64,000 bases of DNA from Cenococcum geophilum 1.58 (Eukaryota; Ascomycota; Dothideomycetes; Gloniales; Gloniaceae): assembly GCA_001692895.1 (NCBI GenBank), contig KV748176.1, positions 4,555,092 through 4,619,091 of the forward strand, read 5' to 3'. The translations under genes and the position numbers were made by a program. How positions within the stretch are numbered: position 1 is the stretch's first letter; each line of letters begins with the position of its first letter. Below, in pieces: positions 55,803 to 64,000 of the stretch. The notes beneath the pieces are model-generated. The model was not told where the DNA came from and did no database searches. It saw nothing but the letters and a program-made list of their open reading frames with translations.

Positions 55803-58130
55803 TGTGATCTGTATAATCTATAGGATCTATATAATCTGTGACAGAGTAGACAGAGCACACGTATATTATGTATAAGGAGGATTTTATAGGAGTACGGTTA
55901 TGTATTTAAGGACCCTTAGTCCCTACCTAGATAGTTCCTTCTTTATAGTGATTCTTAGAATATAATTAAAGTTAATCTGTTAGGCAACCACTCCACTAGT
56001 TATTATTACGTTGTTAACTTACTTGTAATACCTATACACCTAGCCCAATAATAGGACCTACCGTAGTATCTACTACAAGGTTCCGTGACATAATTACTAC
56101 CTAGTTATAGTTTTAATAAGTTAAACAATATACTACCAAAAGCAGCCACCACAACGCCATTAACGGCGGCAACTACTTTAAGGTTAGGTGATACCAGTAT
56201 AGCAGATACTAACTTACAGCAGCCTATAACGGTTAGACAACTATAAGAGATAGTCGACCAGTTAATAGAAAACAATGCGACACTTAAATAAAGGATTAAC
56301 GGGATAGGCGCAGCAAAGGTTAAGTTACCATTAATTGAGAGATTCTTAGGAGAAAGATTAAAGCTTAAAGGATTCCTTATGCAAATGTACTTTAAGATTG
56401 CGTAAGAGGGAGTAAAGCTAGTAATACCTATGGATCGAATAGCCTATATAGGGTTATTCCTATTAGAAAGAGCACTTAAATAGTTTAAGCCTTACCTTAT
56501 AGAAATATAAGCTAATAGAATAATAACTACTAATTAGGACGTGTGGTTTATATTCTTAAGTTAGGAAGGGTTTAAGGAGCGACTTACGCAAATGTTTGGA
56601 GACCTGGAGGTAGTGACCATAGCAGAAAGAAAACTCTAAGATATTATGTAGTAAACCTTAGCAATTAAGTATATAACGCAGTTTTAAATATTAGTAATAT
56701 AAGTAAAGTGGAATAATAAGGCGCTTATGGCACAGTATAAATAGGGACTTAAGGCTAAAGTCTAGGACGTAATTATTCTAATGGAAGATGTGGACACCCT
56801 AAGGGAATTAATAGATTAAGTAATAAAGATTAATAATAGGATTTACTAAAGGGAGCAGACTAAGAGAGGTTAGGATAGAGTTCTATAGTTATATAAGACG
56901 TAGAGTACATAACGACTAAAGCTAAGTTAGAAACTATAGTATAGCGCAGAGCTAATAGACCTAAGTGGTACTAAAGAAGCCTATAAGAGATAGAGTAAGA
57001 AACTATAGAAACCTAGAGGTTAAGGATCTAGTAATTATAGGACTAAGGAACATAGGCTAAACTAGGGATCTTAGCAGCAGAAGATGTTTAGGTAGACTCT
57101 ATAGCAAAGTTAATAGTTTAAAAACGGAGCTTGTATAAATTGCGGGAAATAAGATTATTTCGCAAAGGATTATAAAGATAGTTAGAGTTACTATATAATA
57201 AAGAGAACTAGACTAATAGTAGACGATATATACGTATAGAGGAATAATAGTATACTGTAAGGAACAAAAGAGTGTTTAATTGGAAGTTTCGCGTTTTGTT
57301 ATAATAACGTATACCAAATTTATAAAGACGCTAAGTATAGCGCAAGCTATTGGCTATAAGAGCTAGAGTTAAGAGGACTTAGAGGAACTAAAGAGTTAGA
57401 TAAAGAATAAGATCGACTCTATAGGCTAGATTAAGATATTATAGTAATATACGGATAAAGATTAGCAACAATAATAATGGAGTTAGAGTACTTACTAATT
57501 AACAGCACTAAGGATAAAAAAGGAACTAACTAGGGGTATCTAAACCTCGACGATATAATAGAAGTAGAAACTAAGACCGCTATAGAGTAAGGTTTAGTAA
57601 CGGGTATTATAACACCATTACATACGGCATCCATTACTTTATAAGATAAAAGGAGTAATATCTAAAAGCAATTAAGTAAGCAGACAACTGCTAGTGCTAG
57701 CTTACTACTTAATAAAGGCAAAAGGCTAAAGGCTTAAGATTCTTAAGATAAGATAAGGCATACCTAAGGACCCACAACAGACGAAAACCGATGGAGTAGG
57801 GTAGTAGCTTAGTTTAAAGACATACGAATAAGCTTAGGATAAGAATTCCTAACAGCATAAGATTCTTAAAACGAGATAAGTAAGATTTAAGACTTTTAAA
57901 ATAAGATAAGAATACTACGGACGCCTAGTTAGACTAAGGCGGGAGCTAAACTTAAGTTAGAAGTAAGCTTGGGATTAAAGAATCTAAGGGATTAAGAATT
58001 TGGAGCGCGAATTAGGACACCTATAAGTAAGAGGCAAGAGGCTTCTTTACAGATTAGAGAATCTGCGATATAAATAGTAGTTAGACTAGGAGATAGATAT
58101 TATTAGTATCACCTAGGGGGGTACTATAAT
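55803..58130 (+). mobile_element. Gypsy-type LTR retrotransposon, 5' part only
   Basis: A probable LTR (55803-56090) starts TGTGATCTG and ends GTTCCGTGACA. A gag frame with RIP stops follows. No protease, RT or integrase is seen before the sequence changes at about 58,100-58,130, and no second LTR is in the window. The LTR limits are by eye. Confidence 0.55.
56130..57740 (+). pseudogene. Gypsy gag with zinc knuckle (decayed)
   Basis: Reads KLPLIERFLGERLKLKGF and MYFKIA-EGVKL, the start of a retrotransposon Gag domain, then a charged linker. A CCHC knuckle at about 57,130-57,180 (ACINCGK-DYFAKDYK; the His and last Cys appear as Tyr, a RIP-type change) follows. Downstream a Leu/Glu-rich stretch continues to about 57,740. 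Gln codons are largely TAA/TAG. Confidence 0.7.
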
Positions 58131-58400
58131 TGTAATATAAGGTAACTGTTTCTTGATTTATTTGTGTCTTTCTTCATCTACTAAAAGAGAAAGAAAGGGG
58201 TAGTAAAGGTCGGGCTATTTATCGGGCCGTAGGTGGTTAGGTGGCCTACGCTACGTATATAGCCCCTGCTGCATACACTCTACGCGTAATACAATTTATA
58301 ACCTCTACTTATATAGACACTGGCGACATTTATAAAAAGGAAAGAATGTAAGAAAGTATAAAGGAGAAGTATATAGGTTAATAGGTGCTTAGGGCAGTAA

Positions 58401-58493
58401 TCGCGAATGTTTTGGGTATTGCGAATATTATGGATATTACAGACGTTGCGGATATCGTTACGGATATTGCGGATATCGCTATGGATATTGCGG
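58401..58493. repeat. Degenerate 12-bp tandem repeat (GCGGATATCGNTA)
   Basis: About seven units of GCGGATATYG-NTANGGATATT type. A minus-strand open frame (58280-58537) crosses it with repeating Asn-Ile-Arg. Coding value doubtful. Confidence 0.6.
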
Positions 58494-58644
58494 TAGAGAT
58501 AGGTAGGCGTATATAAGGTGTTACTGAGGTATCCCATAACAGAGCGTAGTTAAAGTTAGAACTAAAGGTGTGGCGGCTTTAGAAGGTATAAGAGTTGTAG
58601 AGCTGTTATAGACTATAGGGTAAAATATATGGAAGGGCTGAGTC

Positions 58645-60206
58645 CTATTCATCGTCGTTAAAATAACAGTTAAGGAAGTCAATGTCAACAGTAAGGTTCT
58701 CTATATTAACGTCGTTATCGTCGTTGCAGAAGTAGGTGGCGTTTTTACCCTTATTATTGCGTCTTGCTATACTAGGTTCCGTACCACCAGGTTCCATACT
58801 ACTAGTAAGGCCGTAGATAAAGGCATTGTTGTTTATAGACGTAACTATATTCTTAGCGGTTTTAATTAGTATTAGCCTATTTAAAGTCATAAAGTGCTTA
58901 ACACCAAAGTTGTTATAGAAGAAATTGCCGCTAGTAGTAGTTAGAACTATATCCTTGTCGAAGTTGTTATTAATATTGTTATCCGTAAGGTACTAGTGGA
59001 CACGTCTCTTAAAACCTTCTCTTACTTTATTACGTTCTTCTTTAGTATACCTAGTTAACTAATAGTCTCCTTTCTTACATATAAAGCACGTCCTAGCGTT
59101 ATTGCCGTAATAATTATTTAATAAGCTTAGTCGAGGCGTCGGCCGGTAGTAGCGATGGTTAGTAAAAAATACGTCCATAGGCTGTTCTATAGGCTATAAG
59201 AATATATTAGCAGGTTATCCTATAGTACTATTAATCTTCTTATAAGTAATAATTAATAATTATAGGCTATTTATAAGGCTAGTAAGTATAGTAGGTGGGT
59301 TTAAGTAAGCTACCTAGTAAGTAGCGACGTCTTAACAAGCGATAATAAGCTTGTTATATAGGAAATTGTTATTATAGAGGTTAGCGTCAAGACCATGCTA
59401 TAAATAACGGAGGTCGTTAAGTAGTAGCTATAGATAGTCCCCTGTAGACTTGCTTTCATTTTTTATTATTACTGTCTTAAGAGTAATAGCATTCCACGCT
59501 TATATTCCAGTCCTTTAAAATAGTTATATACGGCATTGCAGATGCTGTTAAAGGTGGTATAGGTTGCCTTATTCTTATAATAGAAGTTAAAAGTAATACC
59601 ACATAGCATTATTAGAAAGCCTTTAGTCTTTACCTCTTATAGTATACTAACTTTGTTATAAAGGTCGTTAAAAATCGTAAGCTTGCGGTCAAAGTTGTTA
59701 TCCTCTTTACTATATTTGCTTTTCTCTGTATATATCTTTACTAGGGTTACTAAGTCTCTACCATAGTTAATAGCGGCTGTAACTTTTATAGAAGGAGCTG
59801 TGACGTTCGTAGGTAAGGGAGGCTTGGTCATAGGGAGGTCATTTAAAACAGCTGGGGTTGGGGTAGGTGACGTTAAGGGGGTTAATAAACGTAATTTAAG
59901 ACGGCGGTTGATAACGTATAAATTAAAGGGTCCTTTATTGTTAATGTATAGCTTAATTTCTTTATCTAACCATTCCGTAGGGTCGTCCTCGTGGGTAATA
60001 TTGTATAGTACTTGTAGTACTAACTTACTCTTTTTATTAAAGACCCATACTCTATTACGTTGGAGTAGTTGTTTAAGTTCCTTAATTGCGGACCTATAAG
60101 CGTCCTTAAATGTCTATACCTCGAAATTGTTAAAGTCCTCTTAGTATAATTCCTATAAGCTTTTATCCTTAAAGTTGCGCTTAGTATACTTATTAATTTT
60201 AAAGTT
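58645..60206 (-). pseudogene. Copia gag relic, related to copia 1 gag
   Basis: The minus strand reads LVTLVKIYTEKSKYSKEDNNF (59,637-59,831), matching the copia 1 phrase LAKLYTDESKYSSENDNF. A knuckle near 59,060 reads TCFICKKGDY, and a C-terminal open frame at 58645-58890 ends in an acidic NDDE tail. No protease or integrase follows to the left. The N-terminal edge is cut by the LINE at 60207. It preserves the empty site for the LINE-type insertion seen in copia 1 gag. Confidence 0.7.
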
Positions 60207-63200
60207 ATCCCCCTGAGATGCATGTATCGCAGGGGAGGTATACGTCAAACGACGGTGGTTTGCACTCACGCGCGTCCACCAGAACCACGCCTAGCAATGG
60301 CCCTCTATAACAAGAACGGGCGAATACTATACTACAAAGCGGAAAGACCTCTATTAAGAAGGCATCTAATAAAATATAAAGCCTATTGGACGCGTCTAGT
60401 ATCCATAGTTATAGGGGAGCAACTATTAGCTATAACGAACTAATATAGCTAGCAGAATGGCTCCGCTAGTTTAGCGAACCTTAGGCGCCCCTCTAGTAAA
60501 CCCTTAATTAAATCCTCTAACGGCTAAATAAAATTAAAAATAAATAAAACCCTTTCTTACCGGTAAACCGTACCTAGGCCGCCGTAGCTGCGCTTCTATA
60601 ATATAAGGAACCTACCCCCCTAAAGATAATATCCGGGTATATAATTATAATATAACTAAATATAAAAAAAGTAGAGGGGCTTAAGGGATAATTAGAAACA
60701 GAAGTCCTTATAGAGATTTATAAAGAGATCTATAACGCTGTTATAGTCCAACACCTTAAGAGCGGAGATATTAGAGTTACCTTAAGGGACCAATAGGTAA
60801 AGGAATAAGCCGTAAGGGTAGGGGATAGGCTAGAAGAACGTATTGGTATAAAAGTGCTCCGCGAAGATTACCTAGTTAAAGTCTTAGCAGTTCCCCTAAG
60901 CCTTAGGGTAGAAAAGGGGCGCTAGGCGGATAATATAGTAACTATATATAAAATAGTAAAACAAACGAAACGCCTTATACTAGGACTTAAGATTACCTAA
61001 ATCTAATAGCTATAATAGGAAAATATAAACTAAGTATATAATAAAAACAATAAAAGAATATAAGGGTTGCTAAAGACTTACTAGGGAGGCGCTGGTTAAA
61101 CGTATAGCTCCCTTATCATTAGCACACATATACTAGGAATATAAAAACTCCTTATCTAAAAAGGTATTATTATAAATGGCCTTATATATAACATAAGGCT
61201 CTATAACTACAGACTCCGCCTAGAATAATACTATTGCTGTATATAATAGAGATATACCTAATCCATATACGCAGTACAGGTGTGCTGCGGCTACTATATA
61301 GGCCCCCACGATATAAGATATTACTTAAATTAAGACTAAACAAAATATATAAACTGCCACTAAAGTATACACAAGGCGTAGGAGAGAGAAGACTGCATTA
61401 AATACAGGAGATAGAAGGTAAGGGCTTAATAGCTACGGGAATAACTACACGCTAGGTTATACGAATAGAAACAACAGGCAATAAGCTAGAGGGGCGTAAG
61501 TACCTTTCCAGCGTTTCCTACCTTTAATATTAGGGGGCTAGGCTAGCTATCCTAAGCCTTAACGGGCTAGAAGCGACGCCGCGTAATATTACTAGACTAT
61601 ATAGGGACATAAGGGTTATAGGGAACATAAGGAAGAGGACGCCCTATAGGAAGACCCTTATAGACAGCTATAGTAAGCTTAAGACTAGGATAATTAAGAA
61701 TTAGACTTAACGCGGTAAATATAACATTCGTAGCCGACTCTTAAAGGGTATATAGCCAACTAGTAAGAATAGGGGAAGAACTGGAGATAATAATAGATTT
61801 AGATATAAAAGCGCTAGTAGGAATATAAAATACGGGAATGGAAAGCTCTATATAAAATAAGTAGTAACTAGGGTGTAAATATAAGAAACAGAAGTTCTAA
61901 ATGTCCTAAAGAAAGTAGAAATAGAAGAAGTAAGGAATAAAGGAGAGGCGAAGAACCCTTACTAGGGGTCCGCTACCTATCTATTATATAGTATAACTAC
62001 GGCAATATAAACCACTGTCTCGCAAGGCCCTTACTAAACAGCCTAGACCTAAAGAAATACTATATCCTTACTATATAAGAGCCGTATTATAATGCCTATA
62101 TATAATTAACATACTACCCCTAAGGATTTTAGCTCCTATACAAACCAAAAGCAGCTATACGCGTATGCTTTATAATCAGTAAGGCTATTAGCCTGTCCTT
62201 ATAGTTATAATAGGCAGTTAACCTAGATATTATAGTAATAATAATCCAGATATATAGGGGACCAGTATAGATTATTAATATATATAACCTTAGGGTTAAA
62301 GGGGTCCTATAAATAGAGAACATTATATTAGTAATAAGCTTACTAAAAACTAAAGGTATAAAGTCTATTCTATTAGGAGATATAAACCTCTACCACCTAT
62401 AGTGGGGGGGTATCTATATTACTACTAAATAATAGGTAAAGTGCCTACTAAGAGCTATAGACACTAGGGGCCTTAAGCTAGCTACCCCCCTAGGAGTAAT
62501 TACATAGTAATAAGGTACCGCTAAAAGTATAATTAACCTTATATTTATAGATAAAGGCCTATACTAGAGACTTAAAAGGTACAAACCTAAAGAAGAATAG
62601 GTACTCGCCTTAAACTATATCCCTATCTAAATATAGCTAGATCTAGATATTAAGGCGCAACTAAATAGTAAAAGATATATAATAAGAAAGCTTAAGATAA
62701 ACAGCTTCCTTAATATAGTTAAATAATAACTTTAAGACCTAGAAGAAATCCACCCAATACCAAACAAGCGAGGCTTATTAGCTACCCCTAAGGAAATTAA
62801 CTAAAGACTAGAAAGGATTTAGGCAGTAATTAAAAACGGGCTAAAAGAGCACTGCCCGGTCTTAAAACTGGGCCCCTATACGCAACACGTATAGTCCGCA
62901 CAATACGCAATTTTTATCGCCAGCTAATAACAAGCAAGAAGAAAATATATAAGCAGCTATAATTCTAAAGATAAGAGATAATATAAAGACATAAGAAACT
63001 AGCTAAAGAATACCCTAAAAAAAGAAGTAAGAAATAGCTGGAGATAGTTTATAAATAAGCATACTACTAACCTAAGCCTCCTCTATAATAAAGGTCTTTA
63101 AAAGATAGCAAAATAGGTAAAGAAAAAGGTGGGATGTCTAGTAGAAGACCTATACCTTCCGCCTCTGCGAAGACTAGGTGAATTACTGGCTATAAGTAAC

Positions 63201-64000
63201 AATAATAAGAAGGCAAAGATCCTTATAGAAAGATTTTCCCCTTAACTAGCTTTAGTAGACCTTAGTAATATTACAGGNNAAGCACTAGTNACTNNCCTAA
63301 GNGTTAACAGTNATATAACAACNNAAGAAATNGCTAGAACTATTAGCCGCCTTTTAAATAATATAGTACTAGGACTAGATAGGATCCTAAATAAAGCCCT
63401 AAAGACCTACGGACTATTAATAGCACCTTAGCTTACGGATATAGCTAGAGTATACTTTATAATAGGCTACTATCCAAGACTTAGAAGAGCTATAATAACG
63501 TTTATCCTACGCAAAGAAGGTAAAGTAGACTACTTACTCTTAGGAAGCTACCGCCCTATTGCCTTAGAGAATACCCTTAGTAAGATCTTAGAAAGGGTAA
63601 TAGCGGACCATATAGTAGACACGGCTAAGGAATACGCTCTACTACTATAAAGCTAAATAGGGGCAAGAAAGAACCGCTTAACACTATTAGTACTTACGCT
63701 ACTCGCTACTACTATTAAATCTACATGGGCGATGCGAAGGGACTTTATAGTATTAATGCTTAGCCTAGATATTAGTGGCGCCTATAATAATATACCCCAT
63801 AAGTGTCTCCTATACATCCTTAGGGCAAAAGGCTTCCCAGAATAGATTATATAATTTATTTAAGGGTTTACAGGTTAAAAAGAAATATTACTAGTCTTTA
63901 GCGGATACCAAAGCCCCCCTATTATAGTTATAATAGGAATACCATAAAGATTACCCCTCTTGCCTATACTCTTTCTTTTCTTTATAAGCAACCTGCTTAA
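60207..64000 (+). mobile_element. LINE copy 2, 5'-truncated, runs off the window
   Basis: Starts ATCCCCCTGAGATGCATG, matching position 21445 of copy 1, so it lacks the first 81 bp. It follows copy 1 closely with many C/T and G/A differences through ORF1 and most of ORF2. The preceding sequence is the copia gag relic. Its 3' end and target duplication lie outside the window. N bases cluster at 63,278-63,332. Confidence 0.9.
62020..64000 (+). pseudogene. LINE copy 2 ORF2 (partial, decayed)
   Basis: Same endonuclease and RT order as copy 1: ILLGDINLYHL near 62,370, SYRPIALENTLSKILERVIA near 63,550, SLDISGAYNNIPHKCLL near 63,760, and LPILFLFFISNLL at the window edge. The first Asp of the LDISG motif is still present. 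Cut by the window before the catalytic DD. Confidence 0.82.

Overview
This is nuclear DNA of a filamentous ascomycete (Pezizomycotina). The evidence is spliced genes with introns of 53-78 bp, an Atg28 autophagy gene (a fungal family), a secreted alpha-carbonic anhydrase, and large AT-rich blocks of transposons decayed in the pattern of RIP (repeat-induced point mutation): C-to-T changes at CpA, so that Gln and Trp codons have become TAA/TAG stops. I cannot name the species from the sequence.

Layout. 1-12.9 kb is an AT-rich block: a Cys-motif gene relic, a minus-strand relic resembling DUF6589 proteins, and an 8.5-kb Ty1/copia element (3282-11789, 5-bp target duplication) inserted in that relic. 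The copia itself carries a LINE ORF1-type insertion. 12.9-15.05 kb is a small island with one alpha/beta hydrolase gene. 15.07-28.92 kb is a nested set: a Fot1/pogo transposon broken by a second copia element (16174-27950), which is broken by a LINE (21364-26919); a 130-bp MITE sits in one pogo inverted repeat. A Tc1/mariner element follows (28997-31456). 31.5-54.05 kb is a gene island: a Cys2-type zinc-finger-like gene, a nested duplication, Atg28, alpha-carbonic anhydrase, a young pogo element with a MITE in one of its ends, a DCAF7/WDR68-type WD40 gene with a poly-Gln extension, a phosphopantetheine adenylyltransferase and an F-box gene. 54.06-64 kb is again transposons: a pogo with an internal MITE, the 5' part of a Gypsy element, a copia gag relic and a second LINE copy running off the window.

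The host genes are ordinary housekeeping or accessory genes with no shared pathway. DCAF7 and PPAT are divergently transcribed and probably share a promoter region. Almost everything unusual is in the mobile DNA. Target-site duplications, frame continuity across insertions and empty sites in partner repeats give the order of insertion. The most interesting unexplained structures are a palindrome shared near the 3' ends of both copia elements, a cluster of five ACGCGT sites in one LTR, and a two-part duplication at 34.3-35.4 kb. I found no clear new biochemical system, CRISPR array, rRNA gene or complete tRNA gene.
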